From the NCBI RefSeq assembly GCF_003264365.1, contig NZ_PYAK01000004.1:124001-188000 (forward strand): a stretch of DNA of 64,000 nucleotides, in the 5' to 3' direction. This stretch comes from Micromonospora noduli (GTDB lineage: Bacteria; Actinomycetota; Actinomycetes; Mycobacteriales; Micromonosporaceae). This document shows, piece by piece, positions 50,213-59,043 of this stretch. A model generated the notes under the pieces. That model saw only the letters and a list, made by a program, of their open reading frames with translations, was not told the DNA's origin and searched no databases. The position numbers were made by a program, and so were the translations under genes. How positions within the stretch are numbered: the first letter of the stretch is position 1; each line of letters begins with the position of its first letter.

Positions 50213-51463
50213 ATGTCCTTGTCGACCCTGACACCCCGACCCACCACGTCCGACCGCGGCGACGGCTCGTCGCGCCGGCACGGCCGTGGCTTCTGGGCGA
50301 TCGCCCTGGCGTTCCTGACCGCGATGGCGTTCTGCACCGTGCCGGCCCCGCTCTACCCGCTCTACATGGCGCGGGACGGCTTCTCCACGTTCATGGGCAC
50401 GATCGTGTTCGCGGTCTACGCGGTGGGCGTGGTGATCAGCCTGCTGCTCGCCGGTCACGTCTCGGACTGGGTCGGCCGCAAGAAGATCCTCATTCCGGCG
50501 TTGGCGTTGGAGCTGGTGGCCGCCGCCCTGTTCCTGGGTGACCCGTCCCTGCCGGTGCTGCTGGTCGCCCGGCTGGTGAGCGGGCTGGGCATCGGCCTGA
50601 TCACCGCGACCGCCACCGCGTACCTCCAGGAGTTGCACGCCGCACACCGGCCCGGCTCGTCCCGTCAGCGCTTCGAGATGGTCTCCACCGCCGCCAACAT
50701 CGGCGGGCTGGGCGTCGGCGCGTTGGTCGCGGGCGTCCTCGCCCAGTACGTCGACGCGCCGCTACGTACGCCGTACCTGGTGTTCGCCGTCCTGCTGGCG
50801 GTGAGCATCGTGGCGGTCGCCCTGTCCCCGGAGACCGTCGAGGAGCGGCTGGTCAAGCCCACCTACCGGCCGCAGCGGATCAGCGCCGACCACGGGGACC
50901 GCGCCGGCTACCTGGCCGCGGCGGCCGCCGGGTTCGCCTCGTTCGCCGTGTTCGGCCTGTTCACCTCGGTCGCCCCCGGTTTCGTCGCGGGTGCCCTGCA
51001 CCTCCCGTCGCGGGCCCTGGCCGGCACCATCGTGTTCGCCGTGTTCGGCGGTGCGGCAGTGGCGCAGACCCTCACCAGCCGGCTGGCCGCCCCGGCGAAG
51101 GTGCGCCTGGGGCTGCTCGCCCAGGCCGTCGGCGTGCCCGTCCTGCTGGTGGGGATGCACACCGCCAGCCTCTCGGTGTTCCTGGTCGGCGGGGTGGTCG
51201 CCGGCATCGGCGCCGGCGTGCTCTTCAAGGCCGCCGTCGGCGCCGTCGCGGCGATGGCCGCACCCGCGCAGCGCGGCGAGGCCCTGGCCGGGCTGTTCCT
51301 CATCGGCTACCTGGGGATGATCCTGCCGTCCGTCGGCATCGGCGTCGCCACCCAGGCCGTCACCGCCGGCACGGCGATGAACTGGTTCACCGGGTTGCTA
51401 CTTGTCATGCTCGCCGGCGTGGCGGCGCTGTTCCGCCACAGCGCGGCGGCACAAGCCCGATGA
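50213..51463 (+). CDS. MFS transporter, LysR-linked
   Basis: A 416-residue carrier of about 12 membrane segments from ATG 50213. VFAVYAVGVVISLLLAGHVSDWVGRKKIL holds the MFS loop motif (GHVSDWVGRKK), and RLVSGLGIGLITATATAYL is a second conserved region. The N-terminal 30 residues are polar and unstructured. It is paired with the divergent LysR gene, so its expression is probably induced by its substrate. Export of a drug or small metabolite is likely; the exact compound is unknown. Confidence 0.9.
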   Translation: MSLSTLTPRPTTSDRGDGSSRRHGRGFWAIALAFLTAMAFCTVPAPLYPLYMARDGFSTFMGTIVFAVYAVGVVISLLLAGHVSDWVGRKKILIPALALELVAAALFLGDPSLPVLLVARLVSGLGIGLITATATAYLQELHAAHRPGSSRQRFEMVSTAANIGGLGVGALVAGVLAQYVDAPLRTPYLVFAVLLAVSIVAVALSPETVEERLVKPTYRPQRISADHGDRAGYLAAAAAGFASFAVFGLFTSVAPGFVAGALHLPSRALAGTIVFAVFGGAAVAQTLTSRLAAPAKVRLGLLAQAVGVPVLLVGMHTASLSVFLVGGVVAGIGAGVLFKAAVGAVAAMAAPAQRGEALAGLFLIGYLGMILPSVGIGVATQAVTAGTAMNWFTGLLLVMLAGVAALFRHSAAAQAR

Positions 51464-51486
51464 GCCGTACGGCCTAAAACCGCTCG

Positions 51487-51570
51487 GCCAAGATCCGCAC
51501 AGGAACAGGGAAAGTGCTGCCTCACCGGCCCCGGAGGCACCTACATCCCGGAAGTTGTGCGGATCTTGGC
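51487..51570. repeat. 15-bp terminal inverted repeats enclosing 54 bp (MITE/REP-like)
   Basis: gccaagatccgcaca (51487-51501) is exactly reverse-complemented at 51556-51570. The 54 bases between can form an inner tgcctc/gaggca hairpin (51518-51523 and 51534-51539). It lies between the convergent MFS and VOC genes. A terminator would usually have a short loop, so a small mobile or repeated element, or a folded RNA, fits better. Confidence 0.65.
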
Positions 51571-51590
51571 GGGCCAGACGCGGGGCCGGG

Positions 51591-52340
51591 TCAGCGCGGG
51601 TCGGGCCACCACGGTTCGAGGATGGTGGCGTCGGCGACGTACTGCGCCACCTGCGTCCGCTGTTCCGGGGGCAGCGACAGCGCCTGGAGTTGGGCGCCCC
51701 ACTCGGGCACCCGGTCGGCCTTGTCCAACGCGGTGGCCAGCTCGATCAGGCCGGCCAGCGCCATCGCCTGCTCGATTACCGGGGCGTCCTCGGCGCGGCG
51801 GCGCATCCCCGAGTCGAGCGCCCGATAGGCCGCCCGGTCGTCCATCTTGAACTCGCGCAGGATCCGCGCGTTGTCGAGCACCCGGGCCAGCCCGTCGAGC
51901 TCCTTCGACCCGCCGTACTCCACGTCCTTCGGCTCGTCCCGCTGGATGAAGACGATGGTGTTGCCCGACGGGTCGACGATGCTGAACCGGGACGCCCCGG
52001 CACGGTAGCGGGTCATCCGGGGTAGACCCTTGACCAGCACCTTGCCGTAGCTGCGGCGCATCGCCTCGGTGAACACGGCGTGGTACGACGCCACCGCGTC
52101 CACCATCACCAGGCAGCCGCCGGAATGCTCCTTCGCCGGGTCCAGGTCTTTGGGCGCCGGGCCGTAGTGCAACTGGAACCCACTCCAGGTGAACGCCAGG
52201 TAGACGTATGGCCTGAGTTGCTCAAAGGCCACCTCGAACCCGAGGGCCCGCCAGAACGCCAGGGTCTCCTCCGGGGCCGCGCAGTGCAGCAGCGGCACCG
52301 TGGTCTCGTTCGGTTGGACACGGTCCGCATTGGTCGTCAT
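51591..52340 (-). CDS. VOC-family protein with extra C-terminal domain
   Basis: A 249-residue protein. Residues 1-125 form a VOC/glyoxalase module (VPLLHCAAPEETLAFWRALGF, FQLHYGPAPKD, SIVDPSGNTIVFI); the rest is a helical domain (YRALDSGMRRRAEDAPVIEQ, ALAGLIELATALDK) not seen in classic bleomycin-resistance proteins. The layout suggests a bleomycin-resistance/glyoxalase relative of unknown substrate. ATG 52340 is supported by GGGGA upstream. It is a single gene, divergent from the membrane protein at 52507. Confidence 0.8.
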   Translation of the reverse strand: MTTNADRVQPNETTVPLLHCAAPEETLAFWRALGFEVAFEQLRPYVYLAFTWSGFQLHYGPAPKDLDPAKEHSGGCLVMVDAVASYHAVFTEAMRRSYGKVLVKGLPRMTRYRAGASRFSIVDPSGNTIVFIQRDEPKDVEYGGSKELDGLARVLDNARILREFKMDDRAAYRALDSGMRRRAEDAPVIEQAMALAGLIELATALDKADRVPEWGAQLQALSLPPEQRTQVAQYVADATILEPWWPDPR

Positions 52341-52506
52341 TGTCGATCCCCGTCCCGTCGGCAGGCCGGCCATTCTGCCAGCACTCCCGAGCGGCTTCGA
52401 CGGGTTTCGTCTCCTACCCAGGGAGGAGGCGCGCTCCGACCACCGGCCGCAACCGGGGCTCGGGGTCGGACGCGATCGGCGGGCGCGGCCACGAACATCT
52501 ACAGGC

Positions 52507-53433
52507 ATGACTACCGTTGTGCGCCGGGCGGCGCGTTGGAACCGCCCGCTGATGTTCCTGGTATCTGTGATGGCGGTGCTGGCCGTCGTCGCCGTGGTCG
52601 GCATCCTCGTCGACCCGCGCGTCCTCACCGGCGCGCCGATCTGGCTGAAGCCGTTCAAGTTCGCGGTGTCGTTCGTGCTCTACGGCGCGACGCTCGCCTG
52701 GATGCTCTCCCTCCTGCCGCGACGCAGCCGGGCCGTCGAGAGGGCGGTCGTCGTCATCGTCGCGGTGGCGGTCGTCGAGAACGCGTTGATCGTCGGTCAG
52801 GTGATTCGCGGGCAGACCAGTCACTTCAACGACACCACCCCCCTGAACACCGCGCTGTTCGCGACGATGGGCGCGGCGATCATGGTGCTGTTCTTCGCGC
52901 ACCTCGTCATCGGGATCGTGGTCCTGATCCAGCGGATCCCCGATCGGGTCGCCGCGACCGCCGTCGGGTGGGGGCTCGGCCTGTCCCTGCTGGGCATGCT
53001 CGCGGCGGTGCCGATGGCGCTACCGATGCAGGATCCGGGGATCGAGGGGGTCAGTGGTGCGCACAGCGTCGGCGTGCCCGACGGTGGGCCGGGGTTGCCG
53101 CTGGTCGGCTGGAGCACCACAGGCGGTGACCTGCGGATCGGGCACTTCGTGGGGCTGCACGCCCTCCAGGCGTTGCCGATCCTGGCGATCCTGCTGAGCC
53201 GGTTCGCGACGCGGTTGGACGAACGCACCCGCGCCCGCCTGCTGGTCGTCGCGGGCGTCGCGTACGGCGTACTCACCGTGCTGTTGACCTGGCAGGCCCT
53301 GCGCGAACAGCCGCTGCTGCGGCCGGACGCCGTCACACTCGCCGCGGTCGCGGCCCTGGTGGTCGCGACGGCGACCGCCACCGGCCTGGTGCTGGCCCGC
53401 CGCCGTCGCCCGGAACTGGCGCTGGCCGCATGA
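52507..53433 (+). CDS. Polytopic membrane protein of unknown function
   Basis: A 308-residue protein with seven or eight hydrophobic segments (LMFLVSVMAVLAVVAVVGIL, FAVSFVLYGATLAWMLSLL and others). I recognise no catalytic motif. Its stop overlaps the start of the ABA4-like gene, so the two are translationally coupled, and a two-component system follows 5 bp after that. It may belong to a sensor or transport unit controlled by these regulators. The start at ATG 52507 lies in a 166-bp gap without other gene. Confidence 0.8.
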   Translation: MTTVVRRAARWNRPLMFLVSVMAVLAVVAVVGILVDPRVLTGAPIWLKPFKFAVSFVLYGATLAWMLSLLPRRSRAVERAVVVIVAVAVVENALIVGQVIRGQTSHFNDTTPLNTALFATMGAAIMVLFFAHLVIGIVVLIQRIPDRVAATAVGWGLGLSLLGMLAAVPMALPMQDPGIEGVSGAHSVGVPDGGPGLPLVGWSTTGGDLRIGHFVGLHALQALPILAILLSRFATRLDERTRARLLVVAGVAYGVLTVLLTWQALREQPLLRPDAVTLAAVAALVVATATATGLVLARRRRPELALAA

Positions 53434-53882
53434 CCGGGACCCTGTTCTCCCTGACGTTCGCGGTGGCCGCGCCGTTCTGGGCGCTGATGATCCTGCTGCC
53501 GCGCTGGTCGTGGACCGCCCGGATCATCGCCTCACCGCTGATCGTGCTGCCGGTCGTGGTGATCTACGCGCTGCTGGTGCTCCCGGCGTTCGGCGACGTG
53601 CTGCCGGCCGTGGCGTCGCCGACCCTGGCCGGGGTACGCGACCTGCTCGGCACCTCCGACGGGGCCGCGGCGGGTTGGGCCCACATGATCGCGTTCGATC
53701 TGTTCGTCGGACGGTGGGCGTGGTTGGACAGCCGCGATCGGGGGGTGCCGGCGCTGGTGATGGCTCCGGTGCTGCTGCTGACCATCCTGCTCGGACCGCT
53801 CGGCCTGGCCGCGTACCTCGCGGTCCGGACCCGGTGGCGGCGGCCGACGGCCGTCGCCACCGGCCCGCAGCACCTAGGCTGA
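53430..53882 (+). CDS. ABA4-like membrane protein
   Basis: A 150-residue protein with four membrane segments. LFSLTFAVAAPFWALMILLP at the start and AHMIAFDLFVGRWAWLDSRDRG near the middle are the ABA4/DUF4281 pattern, named after a plant protein of carotenoid metabolism. In bacteria the function is not established. It overlaps the preceding gene by 4 bp and precedes the kinase gene by 5 bp. Confidence 0.8.
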   Translation: MTGTLFSLTFAVAAPFWALMILLPRWSWTARIIASPLIVLPVVVIYALLVLPAFGDVLPAVASPTLAGVRDLLGTSDGAAAGWAHMIAFDLFVGRWAWLDSRDRGVPALVMAPVLLLTILLGPLGLAAYLAVRTRWRRPTAVATGPQHLG

Positions 53883-53887
53883 CCACC

Positions 53888-55135
53888 GTGAGCTGGCCGG
53901 GGCGACTGTTCGACATGCGGGACACGCTCGTGCGGATGGTGCTGCTCGATCTCAGCGGGCTGTGCTACCTGCTCTTCGTTCCGCACTCCACCAGCACGCC
54001 CACGACGACACAGTGGATCCTCGCGGTCCTCGCGTTCACAGTGGCGCTGGCGGCGCACCGTCGGCCGGTGGTCAACCTGGTGGCGCAGGCCGCCCTGCTG
54101 ACGGTCGCGATCAGCCTGGTCGACGACTTCACCATCAACCAGGTCGGCGCGAGTTGGGCCCTGCTCGAGATCACCATGCGGGCGCGTCGCCCCCGGACCA
54201 TCTGGCTGTCCACCGCGCTGCTGGTCGTGGTCGACCTGACCGACTCGGTGGGCGACCCAGCCGGCAGGGTCGTCTCCGGCGTCGTCGGACTGGCCCTGGA
54301 GGTCGGTGTGCCGGTGCTGCTCGGCCTCGTCATCCGGACCAACCGGGAGCTGAGTCGGCAGGCCGTGGAGCGGGCGGTGGCCGAGCAACGCCAGCACGCG
54401 TCGGAGAGTCGTGCGGCGCGCGCCGACGAACGCAGCGCCATCGCCCGCGAGCTGCACGACGTCGTCGCGCACCACGTGGCGTCGATGGTCCTGCGGGTCG
54501 GCGTGGCCCGGCACGTGCTCACCGACCTGGACCCCCGGGTGGGCGAGGTCTTCGACGACGTGCACGGCACCGGCACCGCGGCCCTCGCGGAGCTGCGCCG
54601 GCTGGTCGCGGTGCTGCGCGACCCCGACGGGGTACGCGGCGACGCGGCGCTGACCGCGATCGAACCGTCCGCGCTGCCGGCGGCGATCGGCGCGTCGATC
54701 GACCGGGCCCGGCAGGCGGGTGTCACGGTGGAGGCCGATCTCGACCCGGCGATCGGTTCGCTCGACGCGGTGCGCGGCATGGCGGTGCTGCGACTGACCC
54801 AGGAGGCGCTGATCAACGTGGCCAAACACGCGGGAACCTCCGCGCTCGCGCACCTCGTGGTCGCTGTCCGGGACGGCGCCGTGCACTGGGAGGTCACCGA
54901 CAACGGGCGCGGCGGGATGCCGACGGGCGTGCCGGCCGGTGGCGGGCACGGCATCACCGGGATGCGCGAGCGTGTCGAGGTCCTCGGCGGCCGGCTGGAG
55001 GCGGGCCCGACCGACACCGGGTGGCGGGTGCGCACCGTCCTTCCGGCGGTCACCGCGTCCGCCGACGCACCGGTCGGGTCGGTGCCCCGCGAACGGGAGG
55101 CCCCGGCCGGGTCGCCCGCGCCGGAGCCGGCGTGA
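53888..55135 (+). CDS. NarL-type (HisKA_3) sensor histidine kinase
   Basis: A 415-residue kinase from GTG 53888. Four or five membrane segments occupy the first ~150 residues. The HisKA_3 domain has the phosphoacceptor His190 in ARELHDVVAHHVASM, and the ATPase domain has LTQEALINVAKHAG and GGHGITGMRERVEVLGG. The C terminus is a disordered Pro/Ala tail. It phosphorylates the LuxR-type regulator encoded in 4-bp overlap downstream. Its signal is unknown; the two upstream membrane proteins may take part. Confidence 0.93.
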   Translation: MSWPGRLFDMRDTLVRMVLLDLSGLCYLLFVPHSTSTPTTTQWILAVLAFTVALAAHRRPVVNLVAQAALLTVAISLVDDFTINQVGASWALLEITMRARRPRTIWLSTALLVVVDLTDSVGDPAGRVVSGVVGLALEVGVPVLLGLVIRTNRELSRQAVERAVAEQRQHASESRAARADERSAIARELHDVVAHHVASMVLRVGVARHVLTDLDPRVGEVFDDVHGTGTAALAELRRLVAVLRDPDGVRGDAALTAIEPSALPAAIGASIDRARQAGVTVEADLDPAIGSLDAVRGMAVLRLTQEALINVAKHAGTSALAHLVVAVRDGAVHWEVTDNGRGGMPTGVPAGGGHGITGMRERVEVLGGRLEAGPTDTGWRVRTVLPAVTASADAPVGSVPREREAPAGSPAPEPA

Positions 55136-55758
55136 TCCGGGTGCTGCTGGTCGACGACCAGCACCTCATCCGGGCCGGGCTGCGCATGCTCTGCGACGCC
55201 CAGCCCGACATCGAGGTCGTCGGGGAGGCCGACAGCGGCCGCGAGGCGATCCCGCTGGCCGGGCGGCTCCTCCCCGACGTCGTCGTCATGGACCTGCGGA
55301 TGCCCGGTGTCGACGGGATCACCGCGACCAGCCGGATCCTCGCCGAACGCCCCGCCACCCGCGTCCTGGTGCTGACCACGTTCGGCGACGACGACCACCT
55401 CTACCCAGCGCTGACCGCCGGGGCGTGTGGGTTCCTGCTCAAGGACGCGCCCCCGACCGAGCTGCTGGACGGCATCCGCCGGGCCGCCGTCGGCGACAGC
55501 CCGTTCAGCCCCGAGGTGCTGCGCCGCCTCGTGCAACGCGCGGTGCACGCCCGCCCCGGGTCACCACCGGCCCTGCCGGGCCTGACCGCCCGGGAACGGG
55601 ACGTGCTCAACCTGGTCGCCGAGGGCCTGTCCAACACCGAGATCGCCGACCAGCTCCACATCGGTGTCACCACGGTCAAGACCCACATCACCAGCCTGAT
55701 GACCAAGACCGACAGCCCCAACCGGGTACGTCTGGCCCTGTTCGCTCGCGGCGTCTGA
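55132..55758 (+). CDS. NarL/LuxR-family response regulator
   Basis: A 208-residue regulator from GTG 55132, in the GTGA overlap with its kinase gene. The receiver has Asp8-Asp9, phosphoacceptor Asp54 (VVMDLRMPGVDG) and the conserved Lys in FLLKDAPP; the LuxR-type helix-turn-helix has LTARERDVLNLVAEGLSN and HIGVTTVKTHI. It ends 3 bp before the DUF1275 gene stop on the other strand. Confidence 0.94.
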   Translation: MIRVLLVDDQHLIRAGLRMLCDAQPDIEVVGEADSGREAIPLAGRLLPDVVVMDLRMPGVDGITATSRILAERPATRVLVLTTFGDDDHLYPALTAGACGFLLKDAPPTELLDGIRRAAVGDSPFSPEVLRRLVQRAVHARPGSPPALPGLTARERDVLNLVAEGLSNTEIADQLHIGVTTVKTHITSLMTKTDSPNRVRLALFARGV

Positions 55759-55761
55759 CGC

Positions 55762-56478
55762 TCAGACCCGCATCCGCGCGGACACGGCGATGACGAGCAG
55801 CAGCGGCACGATCAGCAGGGCCGGGGCGACGACCGGCAGGTGCAGGGCGACCAGCGCGCCGACCGCCGCGCCGACCATGAGGGCCAGCAGCACCTGAGCC
55901 TTGGGGCGCAGGCTGGACCACGGGCTGCGCGCGGCGACCCCGGCGATCAGGCTGGTGAGGGTGCCGGTCAGGTAGGTGGAGGACAGGCCGGACACGCCGA
56001 AGCGTTGGATCGCACTGCTCTGCACGCCCAGCGCGACAGCGGACAGCATCAGCAGCGCCAGGTGGACACCCGCGTCGGGGGTGTGCAGGGTGACCTCCCA
56101 GACGACGGCGAACACCACGAACACCGACAGCTCCAGGACCAGCGCCCAGGTGACCCGCCGGGGCCAGACCGGATCGTCGGGCTGTGCCGAGCCGACGACG
56201 CGGGCGCCCGCGAGGACACCGACGATGAAGCTGACGATGGCGCAGCCCGACGTCAGAGCCAGGTCGGCCTCGCCCCGGCCGGCCGAGAGCCCGAGCAGGA
56301 CCATGTTGCCGGTCATCACGCTGGCGAAGGCGCCGCCGAGAGCGAGAAAGCCGAGAGCGTCGGCGCTGCCGGTGAGGAAGGTGAGGACGACAACGAGCGC
56401 CTGCCGTCGCCGCAGCAGGCGCTCGTCTCGGCGCGGAGCGACGCGGGGGTGGGTGACGCGGGGCGCTGTGCTCGACAC
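55762..56478 (-). CDS. YoaK-family (DUF1275) membrane protein
   Basis: A 238-residue membrane protein with six segments. LTFLTGSADALGFLALGG, ASVMTGNMVLLGLS and SSTYLTGTLTSL are the DUF1275 signature. The role is not established; a small-molecule transport function is often suggested. I chose GTG 56478 (VSSTAPRV) with GAAGGTGG upstream; a longer ATG 56571 frame would cover the divergent promoter region. It is divergent from the GntR gene 70 bp away. Confidence 0.85.
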   Translation of the reverse strand: MSSTAPRVTHPRVAPRRDERLLRRRQALVVVLTFLTGSADALGFLALGGAFASVMTGNMVLLGLSAGRGEADLALTSGCAIVSFIVGVLAGARVVGSAQPDDPVWPRRVTWALVLELSVFVVFAVVWEVTLHTPDAGVHLALLMLSAVALGVQSSAIQRFGVSGLSSTYLTGTLTSLIAGVAARSPWSSLRPKAQVLLALMVGAAVGALVALHLPVVAPALLIVPLLLVIAVSARMRV

Positions 56479-56548
56479 TGTCGGCCACCTTCCAGTAATT
56501 GTTCTTCGTATACACTTTGTTCGGACACGTTCACGGAGAGGCGACCAG
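56479..56548. promoter_or_regulatory. Divergent promoter region, possible GntR operator
   Basis: The 70-bp gap between the DUF1275 and GntR genes is AT-rich in its centre and includes cgtatacac with the palindrome GTATAC at 56508-56513. FadR-subfamily GntR proteins often bind sites with GTATAC-like cores, so this is the likely control point of both genes. No -10 or -35 box stands out. Confidence 0.35.
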
Positions 56549-57229
56549 GTGGCTGAAGACCTACGGGACAAACTCGGCGCGCAACACCTGCCGCTACGCG
56601 ATCAGGTCCTCGCCGCGCTGCGGACCGCCATCATCGACGGCGACTACCTGCCCGGGGAACGGCTGACCGAGGACCGGCTCGCCGAGGACTTCGGCGTCTC
56701 CCGCAACCCCGTCCGGGAGGCACTGCGCGTCGCCGAGGCCGAGGGGTTCGTCGTGATCCTCCCCCGCCGGGGAGCGGTCGTCGCCTCACCGAGCAGCGGG
56801 ACCATCACCGACATGTTCGCCGTGCGCCAGCGCCTGGAGACGCTGGCCGCCCGGCTGGCCGCCGAGCGGGCCACCGCAGCCGACGTGGCGTCCCTGCGCG
56901 CTCTTCTCGACCAGGGCCGCGAGGCGACGCAGCGCCACGACCTGGCCCGGGTCGCCGAACTGAACAGCACGCTGCACCTGCGCATCCTCCAGATCAGCGG
57001 AAACCCCTGGCTGTCGTCGATCGCCAAGTCGCTCTACCTCCATGTCCAGTGGGTCTTCCGGCTCGGGGCGGCCGAACGCGCGCCACACTCGTGGGCCGAG
57101 CACATCCAACTCGTCGACGCCATCGAGTCAGGCGACGGCGACCGCGCCGAGCGGGCCGCGCTCGACCATCTCGACGCGGCATCCGCCGCGGCGTACGAGA
57201 ACGCCGAAGGCGGCTACGGCGCCCGCTGA
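56549..57229 (+). CDS. GntR-family (FadR/FCD) transcriptional regulator
   Basis: A 226-residue regulator from GTG 56549, with GGAGAGG upstream. The winged helix has GERLTEDRLAEDFGVSRNPVREALRVAEAEG (about residues 33-62) and a helical FCD effector domain follows, with Asp and His residues of a metal-binding site (DLARVAELNSTLHLRIL, SWAEHIQLVDAI). It may regulate the DUF1275 gene and itself; the gamma-glutamyltransferase/ABC operon converging on it from the right is another candidate. Confidence 0.92.
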   Translation: MAEDLRDKLGAQHLPLRDQVLAALRTAIIDGDYLPGERLTEDRLAEDFGVSRNPVREALRVAEAEGFVVILPRRGAVVASPSSGTITDMFAVRQRLETLAARLAAERATAADVASLRALLDQGREATQRHDLARVAELNSTLHLRILQISGNPWLSSIAKSLYLHVQWVFRLGAAERAPHSWAEHIQLVDAIESGDGDRAERAALDHLDAASAAAYENAEGGYGAR

Positions 57230-57252
57230 CGGGCACGCGGCTGCGGCATCGG

Positions 57253-59043
57253 CTACCGGCCGCACGCGTAGCCCTGCATCCCCCGAGGGTTGGCGCCGGC
57301 CGCCAGCACTCCCGTCGCCGGGTCACGGGTCACCGCGCAGAGCCGACCGAGGCTCCACCCGTCGGTGACCCGCACCTCGTGCCCGTACGCCCGCAGGGCC
57401 GCGAGCACGCCCTCGTCGAACCGGTCCTCCACCACCAGGACACCGGGCTCCATGTCGCGGGGATAGAACGACCCCGGCAGGCTGACCGTGTGCCACGCCG
57501 GCGCGTCGATGGCCTCCTGAAGGCTCTGCCCACCGACGAGGTGCCGCAGCAGAAATGGCAACTGCCACTGGTCCTGCTGGTCGCCACCGGGGGTGCCGCA
57601 GGCCAGCACCGGCTCGCCGTCGCGGTGCACCATCGTCGGGCTCAACGTCGTACGCGGGCGGCGGCCCGGCGCCAGCGACGAGGCGAGCCCCTCCTCCAGC
57701 CAGAACATCTGCAACCTGCTGCCCAGCGGAAAGCCCAGCTCCGGAATCGTCGGGGAACTCTGCAACCAACCGCCGCTGGGCGTCGCGGAGATCATGTTGC
57801 CCCAGCGGTCGACCACGTCCACGTGACAGGTGTCGCCCCGGGTCACCCCGTCCGCCTGCACGGTCGGCTCCCCCGTCGTCGGGTCTGTCGGATCGGCACG
57901 CCGGGTGGCGCCGGGTCGGACGTGGGCGGGCAGGCGCGGCTGCGCCCCGTCCGGGCGCCCCGGCCGCAACTCCGCCGACGCGCGGTCGCCGATCAGGGCG
58001 GCCCGCTCCCGTGCGTACTGCGGTGAGAGCAGCGCCTTGGCGGGCACGTCGGCCCCGTCGCCGTACCAGGCCTCCCGGTCGGCGAAGGCGAGCTTGAGCG
58101 CCTCGACCTGGGCGTGCACACCCGCCGCGGTCGCCGGGTCGTACGCGCCCGGGTCGTCGAGCGCGTCCAGTGTGGCCAGCGACTCCAGCAGCACCGGGCC
58201 CTGGCCCCAGAAACCGGTCTTCGCGACCGAGTAGCCGTGCCAGTCGAGGGTGGCGGGCGGCTCCCAGCTCGCCGAGTACGCGGCCAGGTCGTCGCCGGTG
58301 ACCAGCCCGGCGTGCGGGCGGCCACTGGAGTCCTGGAACGGTCGCCGGCTGAACGCGTCGATCGCCTCGGCGACGAAACCCGTGCTCCAGGCCCGGCGCG
58401 CAGCCTCGATCTGGGCCTCCCGGTCGACGCCGGCCGCCCGTCCCGCCTCGACGAGCCGGCGCAGGGTGTCCGCGTACGCCGGGTTGGTGACCAACTCCCC
58501 CGCGGCCGGTGGCCGGCCGCCGCGCAGCCAGAGCGCGGCGGAGGTGGGCCAGTGTTCCTCGAACAACGACCGGACGGCCGCCACTGTGTCACCGACCCGG
58601 CCCACCAGCGGGTGCCCGGCGCCGGCGTAGCCGATCGCCGGCTCCAGCACCTCGGCGAGCGTGAGCGTGCCGTGCTCGCGCAGCAGCAGGAGCCAGGCGT
58701 CCACCGCGCCGGGTACGGCCGCCGCGAGCGGCCCGGCACCCGGGATGAGGTCCATCCCGAGGGACCGGAAGTGCGCGATGGTGGCGCCGGCCGGCGCCGG
58801 CCCCTGCCCGCACAGCACCTTCGGTCGGGGGTCCTGCGCGGTGGCCACGATGGCCGGCACCTCGCCGCCCGGCCCGTTCAGGTGCGGCTCGACGACGTGC
58901 AGGACGAAACCGGCGGTGACCGCGGCGTCGAAGGCGTTGCCCCCGCGTTCCAGGATGCCCATCGCCGACTGGCTGGCGAGCCAGTGGGTGGAGGACACCA
59001 TGCCGAAGGTGCCCTGCAACGTGGGTCGGGTGGTGAACGTCAT
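57253..59043 (-). CDS. ggt: Gamma-glutamyltransferase-family protein, without signal peptide
   Basis: A 596-residue Ntn-hydrolase. The autocleavage nucleophile is Thr405 in RGDTCHVDVVD, giving large and small subunits; FDAAVTAGFVLHVVEPHLNGPGG is the usual N-terminal motif, and GGDQQDQWQLPFLL lies near the C terminus. Unlike E. coli Ggt it begins MTFTTRPTLQGTFGMVSS without any signal peptide, so it should act in the cytosol. It is the last gene of the ABC importer operon, in 4-bp overlap with the second ATPase gene. Some members are cephalosporin acylases, so the substrate is open. Confidence 0.9.
   Translation of the reverse strand: MTFTTRPTLQGTFGMVSSTHWLASQSAMGILERGGNAFDAAVTAGFVLHVVEPHLNGPGGEVPAIVATAQDPRPKVLCGQGPAPAGATIAHFRSLGMDLIPGAGPLAAAVPGAVDAWLLLLREHGTLTLAEVLEPAIGYAGAGHPLVGRVGDTVAAVRSLFEEHWPTSAALWLRGGRPPAAGELVTNPAYADTLRRLVEAGRAAGVDREAQIEAARRAWSTGFVAEAIDAFSRRPFQDSSGRPHAGLVTGDDLAAYSASWEPPATLDWHGYSVAKTGFWGQGPVLLESLATLDALDDPGAYDPATAAGVHAQVEALKLAFADREAWYGDGADVPAKALLSPQYARERAALIGDRASAELRPGRPDGAQPRLPAHVRPGATRRADPTDPTTGEPTVQADGVTRGDTCHVDVVDRWGNMISATPSGGWLQSSPTIPELGFPLGSRLQMFWLEEGLASSLAPGRRPRTTLSPTMVHRDGEPVLACGTPGGDQQDQWQLPFLLRHLVGGQSLQEAIDAPAWHTVSLPGSFYPRDMEPGVLVVEDRFDEGVLAALRAYGHEVRVTDGWSLGRLCAVTRDPATGVLAAGANPRGMQGYACGR

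Noticed and set aside
53888..55758. Full antisense frames across the two-component genes
   Set aside because: Kinase and regulator motifs are intact on the plus strand; antisense frames have no recognisable content.
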